DNA of 24,096 nucleotides from the NCBI GenBank assembly GCA_008081175.1, contig VMCW01000015.1, positions 1-24,096 of the forward strand. Reading direction: 5' to 3'. Below the pieces are notes generated by a model, which made no database searches, was not told the origin of the DNA, and saw only the letters and a list, made by a program, of their open reading frames with translations. The stretch's first letter is position 1. Every line of letters starts with the position of its first letter. Origin of the DNA: Flavobacteriaceae bacterium (GTDB lineage Bacteria; Bacteroidota; Bacteroidia; Flavobacteriales; Flavobacteriaceae). Made by a program: the position numbers and the translations under genes. This document shows, piece after piece, positions 8,166 to 17,064 of this stretch.

Positions 8166-8223
8166 CAAAATTCAAAGATTATTTTTTTCTTTTTAGAAAA
8201 CCTTAAAAATTGCCTAAAGTGGT

Positions 8224-8253
8224 TTGATGCTTGGGCTTTATACTGTAATTTTG
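8224..8253 (+). promoter_or_regulatory. Promoter of sdhCAB
   Basis: TTG at 8224-8226, a 19-base spacer and TAATTTTG at 8246-8253 are an exact match to the Bacteroidota -33/-7 consensus. The -7 element ends 18 bases before the sdhC ATG at 8272. It rules out the in-frame ATG at 8224, which lies inside the -33 element. Confidence 0.7.
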
Positions 8254-8271
8254 AACCACAAATTGAAACTT

Positions 8272-8931
8272 ATGACATTAACTGCCTCTTCAATTGGAAG
8301 AAAAGTGGCCATGGCACTTTCAGGAATCTTTCTCGTTCTCTTTTTAACGCAGCATTTCAGTATAAATTTACTTTCTGTTTTTAGCGAATCACTATTTAAC
8401 GAAGTTTCTCATTTTATGGGAAATAATCCCCTCGTTCAGTTTGTGCTTCAGCCCGTATTGATTTTTGGAGTTTTATTTCACTTCATTATGGGTTTTATCT
8501 TGGAGTTTCAAAATGCAAAATCACGAACAGTAAAATACAGCAATTACAAGGGTAGCGCTAACGCTTCTTGGATGTCTCGAAACATGATCTACTCGGGAAT
8601 CGTTATTCTCTCCTTTTTGGGACTTCATTTTTACGATTTTTGGGTACCGGAAATGAAATATAAATATGTGGAAGTTTTGCCGCTCAACCCGGACCGCTAC
8701 TTTGAAGAGTTGGTACACAAATTTGAAAGCCCTGTTCGTGTTGGACTTTATGTCCTTTCTTTTGTCTTTTTAAGCCTTCATTTGCTTCATGGCTTTTCTT
8801 CCTCCTTTCAGTCTGTAGGAGTAAATAATAAATATTCTAAATCGATAAAAACCTTTACCAAAGCCTTTTCCATCATTGTTCCTTTAGGTTTTGTTTTTAT
8901 CGCATTATTTCATCATTTAAACGCATTTTAA
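8272..8931 (+). CDS. sdhC: Succinate dehydrogenase cytochrome b558 subunit
   Basis: A 219-residue membrane anchor of complex II, of the single-subunit b558 type with five helices known from Bacillus and Bacteroidota. His28, His70, His119 and His170 are placed like the four axial heme ligands of the B. subtilis protein (28, 70, 113, 155), so two hemes are expected. It binds the flavoprotein and iron-sulfur subunits and passes electrons to menaquinone. A further His-rich stretch, HLLHGF, adjoins His170. The frame is open to 8224, but the promoter there and the conserved start region (SSIGRKVAMALSG) fix the ATG at 8272. sdhA begins 1 base after its stop. Confidence 0.93.
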   Translation: MTLTASSIGRKVAMALSGIFLVLFLTQHFSINLLSVFSESLFNEVSHFMGNNPLVQFVLQPVLIFGVLFHFIMGFILEFQNAKSRTVKYSNYKGSANASWMSRNMIYSGIVILSFLGLHFYDFWVPEMKYKYVEVLPLNPDRYFEELVHKFESPVRVGLYVLSFVFLSLHLLHGFSSSFQSVGVNNKYSKSIKTFTKAFSIIVPLGFVFIALFHHLNAF

Positions 8932-8932
8932 C

Positions 8933-10936
8933 ATGGCAAAATTAGATTCAAAAACACCGAAGGGACCTGTAGCCGAAAAATGGACAAACCACAAAGGAAA
9001 GATCAATTTGGTCAGCCCTGCAAACAAGCGTTTGATTGATGTTATTGTTGTTGGAACAGGTCTGGCAGGAGCCTCTGCTTCTGCAACTTTAGCAGAATTA
9101 GGCTATAATGTCAAGACTTTTTGTTTCCAAGATTCTCCTCGTAGAGCCCATTCTATTGCCGCACAAGGAGGAATCAATGCAGCAAAAAATTACCAAGGTG
9201 ACGGTGACTCTACCTATCGTCTTTTTTATGACACCATCAAGGGGGGAGACTACCGTTCTCGCGAAGCCAATGTTCACCGTCTTGCTGAGGTTTCAACCAA
9301 TATCATAGACCAATGTGTAGCCCAAGGAGTTCCTTTTGCTCGAGATTACGGCGGGCTACTAGACAACCGTTCTTTTGGTGGAGTGCTTGTGTCTCGAACT
9401 TTTTATGCTAAAGGACAGACAGGGCAACAACTACTTTTAGGTGCTTATTCTGCAATGAACAGACAGATAGGTCGTGGTAAAATTAAAATGTACAATCGCC
9501 ATGAGATGATGGACATTGTGGTCGTTGATGGTAAAGCACGCGGGATCATTACCAGAAATCTGGTGGATGGAAAAATTGAGCGTCACAGCGCGCATGCGGT
9601 TGTAATCGCATCTGGGGGATACGGAAACGTATTTTTCCTCTCTACCAATGCAATGGGAAGTAATGTCTCCGCAGCTTGGAAAATTCACAAAAAAGGGGCG
9701 TATTTTGCCAATCCCTGTTTTACCCAAATTCACCCGACATGTATTCCTGTGTCCGGAGACCATCAGTCCAAGTTAACTCTAATGTCCGAATCCCTAAGAA
9801 ATGACGGACGTATTTGGGTGCCTAAAAAACTTGAGGATGTGAAAGCAATTCGAGAAGGGAAATTAAAGCCTACGGAAATTGCCGAAGAAAACCGCGATTA
9901 CTACTTGGAACGCCGCTATCCAGCATTTGGAAATTTAGTCCCTCGAGATGTAGCTTCTAGAGCAGCAAAAGAACGATGCGATGCGGGTTATGGAGTAAAT
10001 AAAACAGGGGAGGCTGTGTATTTGGATTTTGCCTCCGCTATTATGCGCTACGGTAAGGAACAAGCACACGTCAAAGGTCTTGATGAAAATAACGAAGCCC
10101 TAGTAAAAAAATTAGGTCAAGAGATTGTCAAAGCAAAGTACGGGAACTTGTTCCAGATGTATGAAAAAATAGTAGATCAAAACCCCTATGAAACTCCTAT
10201 GATGATCTATCCAGCAGTACACTACACTATGGGCGGGGTATGGGTAGATTACAATCTGATGACCACCATACCAGGGTGTTACGCCATTGGAGAGGCTAAC
10301 TTTTCCGACCATGGGGCAAACCGTTTGGGAGCTTCAGCACTGATGCAAGGACTGGCAGATGGTTATTTTGTTTTGCCCTACACTATCGGGGATTATCTTG
10401 CGGACGACATCCGAACAGGTCCAATTAGTACTGACCTTCCAGAATTTGAAAAGGCTGAAGCAGCAGTGAAAGCTCAAATAGAAGGATTTATCAGTAACAA
10501 AGGAAGCCATTCTGTGGATTATTATCACCGCAAGTTGGGTAAAATCATGTGGAACAAATGTGGAATGTCTCGAAATGAAAAAGGACTGAAAGAAGCCATC
10601 AAAGAAATTCAAGAACTACGAGAAGACTTCTACAAAAATGTAAATGTACCAGGAAACGTCAATGAGTTTAACGAGCAATTGGCCAAAGCGGGAAGAGTAG
10701 CAGATTTTTTAGAACTAGGAGAATTGTTTGCTAAAGACGCTTTGGAACGAACAGAGTCTTGTGGAGGACACTTCCGTGAAGAATCACAAACACCAGAAGG
10801 AGAGGCTCTTCGCGATGATGAGAACTTTACCTTTGTTTCTGCTTGGGAATACAAAGGAGCTCCCTCTAAAGCAGAACTTCATAAAGAAGAATTAAAATAC
10901 GAAGAGATAGAAGTTAAAACGCGTTCTTATAAATAA
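8933..10936 (+). CDS. sdhA: Succinate dehydrogenase flavoprotein subunit
   Basis: A 667-residue catalytic subunit that oxidises succinate to fumarate. The dinucleotide-binding motif GTGLAG starts at residue 41. HSIAAQGGINA holds His73, the expected site of covalent FAD attachment. HPTCIP, HYTMGG and ANRLGASALMQG are the substrate and FAD contacts found in the family, and SRNEKGL lies in the helical tail. Length is typical of the Bacteroidota group, longer than the proteobacterial form. Its TAA overlaps the ATG of sdhB by one base, so A and B are probably translationally coupled. Confidence 0.97.
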   Translation: MAKLDSKTPKGPVAEKWTNHKGKINLVSPANKRLIDVIVVGTGLAGASASATLAELGYNVKTFCFQDSPRRAHSIAAQGGINAAKNYQGDGDSTYRLFYDTIKGGDYRSREANVHRLAEVSTNIIDQCVAQGVPFARDYGGLLDNRSFGGVLVSRTFYAKGQTGQQLLLGAYSAMNRQIGRGKIKMYNRHEMMDIVVVDGKARGIITRNLVDGKIERHSAHAVVIASGGYGNVFFLSTNAMGSNVSAAWKIHKKGAYFANPCFTQIHPTCIPVSGDHQSKLTLMSESLRNDGRIWVPKKLEDVKAIREGKLKPTEIAEENRDYYLERRYPAFGNLVPRDVASRAAKERCDAGYGVNKTGEAVYLDFASAIMRYGKEQAHVKGLDENNEALVKKLGQEIVKAKYGNLFQMYEKIVDQNPYETPMMIYPAVHYTMGGVWVDYNLMTTIPGCYAIGEANFSDHGANRLGASALMQGLADGYFVLPYTIGDYLADDIRTGPISTDLPEFEKAEAAVKAQIEGFISNKGSHSVDYYHRKLGKIMWNKCGMSRNEKGLKEAIKEIQELREDFYKNVNVPGNVNEFNEQLAKAGRVADFLELGELFAKDALERTESCGGHFREESQTPEGEALRDDENFTFVSAWEYKGAPSKAELHKEELKYEEIEVKTRSYK

Positions 10937-11694
10937 TGAGTAGCAGTATGAATTTGACACTTAAAGTTTGGCGACAAGCCCACAAAAATGCAAAAGGGAA
11001 AATGGAAACCTATCAAATGAAAGAGGTCTCCCCTGATATGTCCTTTTTGGAAATGATGGATGTTTTGAATGAGCAGTTGATGGCTGAAGGGATTGATCCT
11101 ATAGCTTTTGATCACGATTGTCGAGAGGGAATCTGTGGGATGTGTTCGATGTTCATCAATGGAGAAGCCCATGGACCCGATCGTTTGGTAACCACCTGTC
11201 AGTTACACATGAGAAAGTTTAAAGATGGTGATACCATAACAATAGAGCCTTTCCGTGCCAAAGCCTTTCCTGTTATCAAAGACTTGACTGTAGATCGTTC
11301 CGCTTTTGATCGAGTGCAGCAAGCAGGAGGTTTTGTTTCTGTCAATACCTCAGGAAATACCCAGGACGCCAATGCAATACCTATCGATAAACACGATGCA
11401 GATAAAGCTTTTGACGCAGCTACATGTATCGGATGTGGAGCTTGTGTTGCAACCTGTAAAAATGCTTCTGCAATGTTATTTGTTTCCGCAAAAGTTTCTC
11501 AGTATGCTTTGCTTCCTCAAGGAAAAGTAGAAGCTACAGATCGCGTTCTCAATATGGTCAAACAAATGGACGAAGAAGGTTTTGGAAACTGTACCAATAC
11601 CGGAGCATGTGAAGTAGAATGTCCCAAAGGGATTTCTCTTGAGAATATTGCACGTATGAATCGTGAATACCTTTCTGCCAGCTTGAAGGGTTAA
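10936..11694 (+). CDS. sdhB: Succinate dehydrogenase iron-sulfur subunit
   Basis: A 252-residue subunit carrying electrons from FAD to the heme subunit. The N-terminal ferredoxin domain has Cys62, Cys67, Cys70 and Cys88 for the [2Fe-2S] cluster (DCREGICGMC). The C-terminal domain has Cys164, Cys167, Cys170 and Cys174 (CIGCGACVATC) and Cys219, Cys225 and Cys229 for the [4Fe-4S] and [3Fe-4S] clusters. It is the last gene of the operon. A converging minus-strand gene ends 15 bases away, with only a weak 5-bp hairpin between them. Confidence 0.97.
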   Translation: MSSSMNLTLKVWRQAHKNAKGKMETYQMKEVSPDMSFLEMMDVLNEQLMAEGIDPIAFDHDCREGICGMCSMFINGEAHGPDRLVTTCQLHMRKFKDGDTITIEPFRAKAFPVIKDLTVDRSAFDRVQQAGGFVSVNTSGNTQDANAIPIDKHDADKAFDAATCIGCGACVATCKNASAMLFVSAKVSQYALLPQGKVEATDRVLNMVKQMDEEGFGNCTNTGACEVECPKGISLENIARMNREYLSASLKG

Positions 11695-11709
11695 TTCTGA
11701 TTGCTGAAA

Positions 11710-12684
11710 TCAAACTTCTATTTGGTGAAGTGAGGTGAGTTTTTTGGTGATGTTTTTTTGAACTAAAGCATCTATTTCCTCAAATTCACTTTTGATATCA
11801 TGAATAAATGTAGGCTCCGATAGGACATAATGCCCACATATTTTCACTAGATTTTCTTTTTCTTTTTGCGGATTAAATTCGGGACCTACCCATTTTTCCC
11901 ATTTTCTTGACTGAAAACACAGTTCCCAGTAGCGTTCAAAAAGGGCTTTTTTACCTTGCATCTTATTCAGGTAGGTTTGTGTTTCTATCAATCCAAATTC
12001 TGGAGCAATATTGATGGCGTCTAGTCCATGAGCCATTTTGTGGTGAATCAATTCCTCTGAGATATAATCTCCGTTATGTTCTTTTGATTTTAACTGATAG
12101 GCTTTCGCCACAGCAACCATTTGTTTCAATCGTTTTAAATCGAAATGCCCCGTATTTTTATTAGAAGAGAGGGAGGTGCCTGATTGAATTACCAAATATT
12201 TAATTTGTAAAAATGCTTCTTTAGATAGATTTCCTTTTAAGAAATCCAGCAAACAAACGAGCTCTTCGGGATCGAATCGCCTTATGGCCTCTTCTGTTCC
12301 GACTTCAAATTGCATTTTTGCATTTTTAGAAAGACAAAATTGGATCATTTCTAAAGTCCATTTTGCACCTTCTTCAAAAGTGGGATATTTCTTCCAAGGG
12401 TCGATATGGATAAAGTCAAAATAACTACAGTCCTCTTCTAAAGAGCGGTATCCATCGTCATCTTCAGCTCCTTGTCCAGGGCCTCCGTGATCCCTCATAA
12501 TTGTAATTTCGCTCGCGTCAGAAGCCAGCTGGGCTGTTGTCCAATGATTGGCATAACCTCCTGTATAATCGACTTGCCTTCTGCTGGGGATCAGCCCTAT
12601 TTTTTTTGAGGTATTTTGTTGAAACAACCGGATTGAATCCACTACATTTTTGGACATAGGTCCAATAAAAAACTTGATATCCAT
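11710..12684 (-). CDS. GatZ/KbaZ-like TIM-barrel protein, role unknown
   Basis: A 324-residue cytoplasmic protein resembling the GatZ/KbaZ family, the so-called non-catalytic subunit of class II tagatose-bisphosphate aldolase. Shared landmarks in order are IPSRRQVDYTGGY (32-44, compare SNQVNQFGGYTG in GatZ), MRDHGGPGQG (63-72, compare GGDHLGP), FIHIDPW (91-97), FEVGTEEAIR (126-135), and HNGDY plus HGLDAINIAPEFG (203-231). His66 and His203 fall where class II aldolases bind zinc. No catalytic partner (gatY/kbaY) is nearby. It follows an exported serine hydrolase gene by 40 bases and is probably co-transcribed with it. A sugar-phosphate or sugar-acid role is a guess. Confidence 0.6.
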   Translation of the reverse strand: MDIKFFIGPMSKNVVDSIRLFQQNTSKKIGLIPSRRQVDYTGGYANHWTTAQLASDASEITIMRDHGGPGQGAEDDDGYRSLEEDCSYFDFIHIDPWKKYPTFEEGAKWTLEMIQFCLSKNAKMQFEVGTEEAIRRFDPEELVCLLDFLKGNLSKEAFLQIKYLVIQSGTSLSSNKNTGHFDLKRLKQMVAVAKAYQLKSKEHNGDYISEELIHHKMAHGLDAINIAPEFGLIETQTYLNKMQGKKALFERYWELCFQSRKWEKWVGPEFNPQKEKENLVKICGHYVLSEPTFIHDIKSEFEEIDALVQKNITKKLTSLHQIEV

Positions 12685-12724
12685 TTAGGAAAATTTGGTG
12701 TGTTTTAGGTGTTAATTGTCAATT

Positions 12725-13879
12725 TCAAGGAAGGGCTTCCATCACTTTTTTCATGAAAGCACCCATTTGACTGGGTTCTAGCCAACGTGTAACTACCACA
12801 ATGTTTTCATCGGGTACAATGACAATAAAGTTTCCTCCAAAACCTGCTGCATAATAAACATTTTCTGGTACCCCTTCCCAATAGCGGTTGGTCCCTTTTT
12901 TGTTGAGCCACCACATATAACCATAGTTGACTTGTGCTGGAGAAGATTGTATGGCTTCTTGAATCCAATTTTCACTTAGAAGTTGTTTCCCATTCCAGTT
13001 TCCTTTGTTTAGAAAGAGTAAGCCAAAACGGGCATGATCTTCCGTATTGATGAAAAGCCCCCCACCGGAATGTCCTCCACCAGAAACAGATTGCATCTTA
13101 CTCCCATCCAATGTAACCCAAGAGTTCTCATAACCGTACCATCGCCAACTCGGACTTGCACCTATAGGGTCCATTATGTATTGTTTCAACACCTGTGGCA
13201 AAGGTTTTCTCCAGACATTCAAAAGCGAATAAGCTAATAAATTTACCCGAACGTCATTGTATTCAAAGTGGGTACCCGGGGTATAATACGTTCTGTTTTT
13301 CCAATCATCTATTCCTCCTTCTGAAGGGGGGCGATCTGCCCAGTCGTGACCTCCCCACAATGTTCCAGACCAATCAGATGATTGATTCAGCAGGTCCCTC
13401 CATCGGATTTGTTTATTGTGTTCTCCATCAAAGGTGCTGTCCCAAATCAAATCGGTAACTCGATCTTGTGGATTGAATAAACCTTTATCTACTGCTAAAC
13501 CAGCAACGGTAGACAAGTAACTTTTTGTTACACTAAAGGTCATGTCCACCCGTTTCGTATCTCCCCATGAAGCGATGAGATATCCATTTTTTAATATCAT
13601 GCCTGCTGGCCCTCCACGTTTTTTGGTAGGTCCTACAATTTTGTGGTAAGGCTCTCGTTCAAAGCCTTTTAAAATGGCAATACGCAGGTCTTTTGATCCA
13701 CTGTATTCGTTTTCTATTGCAAAGCGCATTGCAGCATCTAAGTCATCGTTATTGATGTTAAAAGTCTTGGGGGTTCTTTGTTCCCATCTGCTGTTATACG
13801 AAGCAGGAAAATAGATTTGCCCATGAACTATTGTTCCAACAAGAACAAAAATCAAGGCAATTTGTTTGCTTTTTTTCAC
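12725..13879 (-). CDS. Exported serine hydrolase, beta-lactamase/PBP-like fold
   Basis: A 384-residue protein with a signal peptide at 1-20 (cleavage near VHG/Q), so periplasmic. It has the class C beta-lactamase-like plan: nucleophile motif SVTK at 116-119, the second motif YND at 207-209, and a third region AGFGGN at 345-350 where class C enzymes have KTG. The family includes esterases, D-amino-acid peptidases and amidases. The changed third motif points to a hydrolase other than an antibiotic-resistance enzyme. The start is GTG at 13879. An ATG 20 bases upstream is out of frame, and the GTG directly begins the signal peptide. It likely forms an operon with the GatZ-like gene. Confidence 0.8.
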   Translation of the reverse strand: MKKSKQIALIFVLVGTIVHGQIYFPASYNSRWEQRTPKTFNINNDDLDAAMRFAIENEYSGSKDLRIAILKGFEREPYHKIVGPTKKRGGPAGMILKNGYLIASWGDTKRVDMTFSVTKSYLSTVAGLAVDKGLFNPQDRVTDLIWDSTFDGEHNKQIRWRDLLNQSSDWSGTLWGGHDWADRPPSEGGIDDWKNRTYYTPGTHFEYNDVRVNLLAYSLLNVWRKPLPQVLKQYIMDPIGASPSWRWYGYENSWVTLDGSKMQSVSGGGHSGGGLFINTEDHARFGLLFLNKGNWNGKQLLSENWIQEAIQSSPAQVNYGYMWWLNKKGTNRYWEGVPENVYYAAGFGGNFIVIVPDENIVVVTRWLEPSQMGAFMKKVMEALP

Positions 13880-13906
13880 GTGTAAATAAAGGATTTCATT
13901 TACATT

Positions 13907-13938
13907 TAAAGATAGGTAAATTTTAATTTATAACTCAA
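13907..13938 (-). promoter_or_regulatory. Promoter for the serine hydrolase gene
   Basis: On the minus strand TTG (13938-13936), a 21-base spacer and TATCTTTA (13914-13907) fit the Bacteroidota promoter with one change in the last base. The element ends 27 bases before the GTG start. No equally good element was found facing the divergent nitrilase gene at 13963. Confidence 0.4.
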
Positions 13939-13962
13939 GTATACTAGAGTATTCCTCCTCAC

Positions 13963-14742
13963 ATGCAAACTCAACTCAATATTTCGGCCCTTCAGTTACC
14001 TCTTTTTTGGGAAGATCCGCTCCAAAACAGAATATTTATAGAGAAACATTTAAAAGAAATTAAAGATAACACAGACGTGGTCCTTTTACCGGAAATGTTT
14101 ACTTCCGGATTTACCATGAATGCTAATAAGGTTGCGGAAACAGAAGGAGGTCCTACTTTGAAATGGATGCACCATTGGGCGGAAAAGAAAGACATATTAA
14201 TAGGAGGAAGTTTGGTCATTCAAGAGGAAGGAAAATTATATAATCGTTTTGTAATGGTTGGGGCAAATGGAATAATTGCCCGTTATGACAAACGACATCG
14301 GTTTACTTTAGCAGGTGAAGATCTGGCCTATTCTAAAGGCAGCAATTCTGGTTTATTTGAGTATAAGGGCTGGAAGATTTGTTTGCGGATATGTTACGAC
14401 CTTCGCTTTCCCGTTTGGAATCGCAATACAACAAACTACGACCTACTTCTCTTTGTAGCCAATTGGCCTGTTGCGCGTATTACCGCATGGGACACCCTGC
14501 TTCAAGCACGGGCCATAGAAAATGTATGCTATGTTGTAGGAGTCAACAGGATAGGTCAGGATGCAAATAACTTAATGTATCCAGGGCACAGTGCTATTTA
14601 TAACCCGTTGGGGAAGCGGCTTTCTGAGGAATTTTCTTCAAACGAAACTTCGGTTAGGGCTCAAGTGGACTACTTGGAACTTCAAGCACTTCGGAAGCAG
14701 TTGCGCTTTCTGGAAGATCGGGATAATTTTGAGCTGTATTAA
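13963..14742 (+). CDS. Nitrilase-family amidase, omega-amidase (YafV) like
   Basis: A 259-residue cytoplasmic carbon-nitrogen hydrolase. The catalytic triad is visible: Glu44 in LLPEMFTSGF, Lys110 in YDKRHRF and Cys144 in LRICYDLRFP. DKRHRFTLAGE and the C-terminal FLEDRDNF resemble YafV, which hydrolyses 2-oxoglutaramate or the keto acid amide left by methionine salvage transamination. That substrate is inferred from similarity, and no salvage gene is adjacent. Its last 89 bases overlap the end of the converging lipoprotein gene at 14654, and the overlap carries the conserved nitrilase tail. No clear -7 element precedes it. Confidence 0.85.
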   Translation: MQTQLNISALQLPLFWEDPLQNRIFIEKHLKEIKDNTDVVLLPEMFTSGFTMNANKVAETEGGPTLKWMHHWAEKKDILIGGSLVIQEEGKLYNRFVMVGANGIIARYDKRHRFTLAGEDLAYSKGSNSGLFEYKGWKICLRICYDLRFPVWNRNTTNYDLLLFVANWPVARITAWDTLLQARAIENVCYVVGVNRIGQDANNLMYPGHSAIYNPLGKRLSEEFSSNETSVRAQVDYLELQALRKQLRFLEDRDNFELY

Positions 14743-16330
14743 AGGTTTCGTTCATATCCCAATTGGCTCTTAAATCAATTTCTTTCCAATAGTAGATGAC
14801 CTTTTCAGGCTGTATCTTTTCAAGATAATCTCCTGTATCCCACAGTTTGTTGTTGTTTGCGTCTTCAATTAAACGAACAGTATATTTTCCTGCGTCTAAG
14901 AGTTCAAAAGAATAATTATTTCCTGGTACAAGACTGTCATAACGACGAACAACTTTATTGTTGTTTAGCAATTCGATCAAGTAGGGATGTGGTGAATCGT
15001 GCTGTACGCGGAGGTAGATATTTCCGTAATCCTCAATTTTTTTGGTAGAAGTTCTATATACTAGAGTATCGTGTGTTCGTCCCCAAAAATCTTCCAAGGC
15101 ATTGGGATATAGGGTCACCGTATATCGATCGTTTGGTAAAACTTCAAAATCAATAGCTATACGGTCGTAATTTTCCATTATTTTCAATTGAGCCGGAATG
15201 GGAACTGTATCTACATTAGTAACTAAAAGGCGGCTGTTATCTACAGTCGTTACAGGAAGGTTGCTCGATAGTTCAAAAAGGTTTTTCAAACGCAGCGTTC
15301 CTTTTGTAAATTGAGAAATAACCAAAGAATCTTCTATGGGTTCTTTTAAAAAGGCTGTTTTGGTGCGAAGTGTATCTCGTATTTCTAGTTCAAACTTAAT
15401 CGAATCTAAGGTAGCTCCTTTAAACCAAAAATTAAGACTGTCTTTTTCAAGGTTTTTGGTTACTAGTGTTTCAAAGGTGCTGGGAACTTCTGAAATCATT
15501 TTGTAAGGCTGTGCCTCGTATTCACCGTAATATGCAAGAGCTACATGGTGGTCATTTATAAAATATGGAGCATCCCAAGAAAAGTTTGTTTTTTCTTTAA
15601 AAAGCTTCAAGTCTATGACAGAATCTTGAGGAAGTTCTATGAGTTGGTTTACAAACCCTATTTTATCTACACCTTGATCAAAAAGATAGTTTCCTGCTAG
15701 GTCTTGCAGTGCGATTAGGTTGTACTTTCCTGCCCGTAAATTCTGAAAACGATAAACAGTAGTATCTAAAGTGCTGGTTACATAAAGTGGTTTTTGTGTA
15801 TAGATGGTAGAATCTTTGTAGATGCTGTCTACTGGATAAAGCTGAAGTGAGATAAAGGTTTCTGTATCCTTTTCAAAGGCATCTGTGACTTTTCCTTTTA
15901 TATATAAAGAGTCTATTGTGGCTCCTGTTGAAAGGGTATAGGTTAAAAAGGGGGTAGGATTTCCTTCATTAAAATCTATAATACTCTCACCAAAGTTAAA
16001 GGTATATGTAGTGTTGTCCATCAAGCTGTCGTTCAATACTAAAGAAATCTTTTTTGAAGCCCCTGTAGTAGGATACACTTTGTACTGAGAGGAGCTCAAA
16101 GGAGGGGAAACAATAAGCTGCTTACTCACATCCTTTAAGGTAACATACTCATCAAAGGTGAGTGTAAATCCTTCTTTATCAAAAAAAGTTGTGTTGAGTT
16201 TTGGAGTGGCATTGACTAAAACTGGAGGGATGGAATCCCGAGGGCCACCTGTTGGGGAAGCTCGTTTAGCGCATTTTACTGTCATTAGGAGCAGCAAGGA
16301 GGAAAGAAAAAGAAGAACGGCTTGTTTCAT
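14654..16330 (-). CDS. Ig-like (Big_5) domain lipoprotein, unknown role
   Basis: A 558-residue protein with a lipoprotein-type signal: residues 1-19 hydrophobic, then Cys20 in MTVKCAKR, a loose lipobox of the kind tolerated in Bacteroidota. Right after it come SPTGGPRDSIPP and a Big_5-like beta domain with FTLTFDEYVTL, a start shared by many Bacteroidota Ig-like lipoproteins. Further beta-rich repeats follow, including the pairs GKYNLIALQDLAGN and GKYTVRLIEDANNN, which look like carboxypeptidase-regulatory-type folds. Function is unknown; an envelope role is likely. In-frame ATGs at 16345 and 16363 are alternative starts. The gene follows comF closely and is probably co-transcribed. Its low-complexity C-terminus overlaps the nitrilase gene by 89 bases. 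Confidence 0.78.
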   Translation of the reverse strand: MKQAVLLFLSSLLLLMTVKCAKRASPTGGPRDSIPPVLVNATPKLNTTFFDKEGFTLTFDEYVTLKDVSKQLIVSPPLSSSQYKVYPTTGASKKISLVLNDSLMDNTTYTFNFGESIIDFNEGNPTPFLTYTLSTGATIDSLYIKGKVTDAFEKDTETFISLQLYPVDSIYKDSTIYTQKPLYVTSTLDTTVYRFQNLRAGKYNLIALQDLAGNYLFDQGVDKIGFVNQLIELPQDSVIDLKLFKEKTNFSWDAPYFINDHHVALAYYGEYEAQPYKMISEVPSTFETLVTKNLEKDSLNFWFKGATLDSIKFELEIRDTLRTKTAFLKEPIEDSLVISQFTKGTLRLKNLFELSSNLPVTTVDNSRLLVTNVDTVPIPAQLKIMENYDRIAIDFEVLPNDRYTVTLYPNALEDFWGRTHDTLVYRTSTKKIEDYGNIYLRVQHDSPHPYLIELLNNNKVVRRYDSLVPGNNYSFELLDAGKYTVRLIEDANNNKLWDTGDYLEKIQPEKVIYYWKEIDLRANWDMNETFNTAQNYPDLPESATASEVLEVPSSPLEP

Positions 16331-16368
16331 ACTTTTTTGATTCATCAAAAATAATACAATCATTCCAT

Positions 16369-17064
16369 TTAAACCCTACATGCCAGTGAAACAACACTCA
16401 ATTCAATGCCCTCATTTTTTAGTAGAGCCTGAGCGCAAGAGCTTATTGTTGCCCCAGTAGTTATTACATCGTCTACAAGAAGAAGGTGACCTTCATTTTC
16501 CTTTAATTTTATTTTCTGTTCAAAAGCCTGATGAATCTCCTCCCTGCGTTTTTCATATCCTATGTGGGCAAGAGCTTTTGTGTTTTTTACGCGTTCAACG
16601 GAGTTGTTGTAAAGAGGGATTTGTAGTTTTTTTGACAAGCACATACTAAGTATTTCGGCCTGGTTATAACCTCTCTTTCTTTGTTTGGTAGGATGTAAAG
16701 GAACGGGTATCACTCCTTTTATATCCTTTAAAAAGGGGCTTTCTCTGAGGACTTCACCCAACCAATCTCCTAAATATAGACCTATCTTCTGCTGTCCTAA
16801 GTATTTGAATTGATGAATCAATTCTGAAACGATTCCCTCCTTATGAAAGTAAAATAGAGAGGAAGCACTTTTTAAAGGAACGGTTTTGTATAGTTTTTCG
16901 TAAAGGGGATTATATTGTGTCAGATGAAAATTTGTAATTGGAAGATCTAATTGACAGCGTAAACACAAGTGCTTTTCATACACTTGAAGTGAAGACCTAC
17001 AGCCCCAACAATTTCTGGGAAAAATAAGATCTACGAATGATTTTAAGTAGGTTGTATAGTTCAT
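16369..17064 (-). CDS. comF: ComF-family phosphoribosyltransferase-like protein
   Basis: A 231-residue cytoplasmic protein. The N-terminal zinc-ribbon has Cys19, Cys22, Cys34 and Cys37. The C-terminal phosphoribosyltransferase fold carries the PRPP-binding motif LLLVDDVITTGAT at 194-206. PVPLHPTKQRKRGYNQA in the middle is the most typical ComF segment. In transformable bacteria ComF helps handle incoming single-stranded DNA; elsewhere its role is unclear, and no other competence gene is in the window. The frame is open to a TTG at 17076, but the ATG at 17064 is preferred. The Ig-like lipoprotein gene follows within about 40 bases. Confidence 0.9.
   Translation of the reverse strand: MNYTTYLKSFVDLIFPRNCWGCRSSLQVYEKHLCLRCQLDLPITNFHLTQYNPLYEKLYKTVPLKSASSLFYFHKEGIVSELIHQFKYLGQQKIGLYLGDWLGEVLRESPFLKDIKGVIPVPLHPTKQRKRGYNQAEILSMCLSKKLQIPLYNNSVERVKNTKALAHIGYEKRREEIHQAFEQKIKLKENEGHLLLVDDVITTGATISSCAQALLKNEGIELSVVSLACRV

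Noticed and set aside
8224..8271. ATG at 8224 as the start of sdhC
   Set aside because: It lies within the -33/-7 promoter, and the family N-terminus begins at 8272.
8130..8384. Open frame of 84 codons upstream of and overlapping sdhC
   Set aside because: No recognisable features; its second half is sdhC in another frame.
11698..11712. Hairpin TGATT-GCTGA-AATCA after sdhB as a terminator
   Set aside because: Only 5 bp, AT-rich and without a T run; too weak to call.
12725..13879. Beta-lactamase antibiotic resistance gene
   Set aside because: SVTK and YND are shared by many esterases and peptidases; the third motif is not KTG and the context is not that of resistance.
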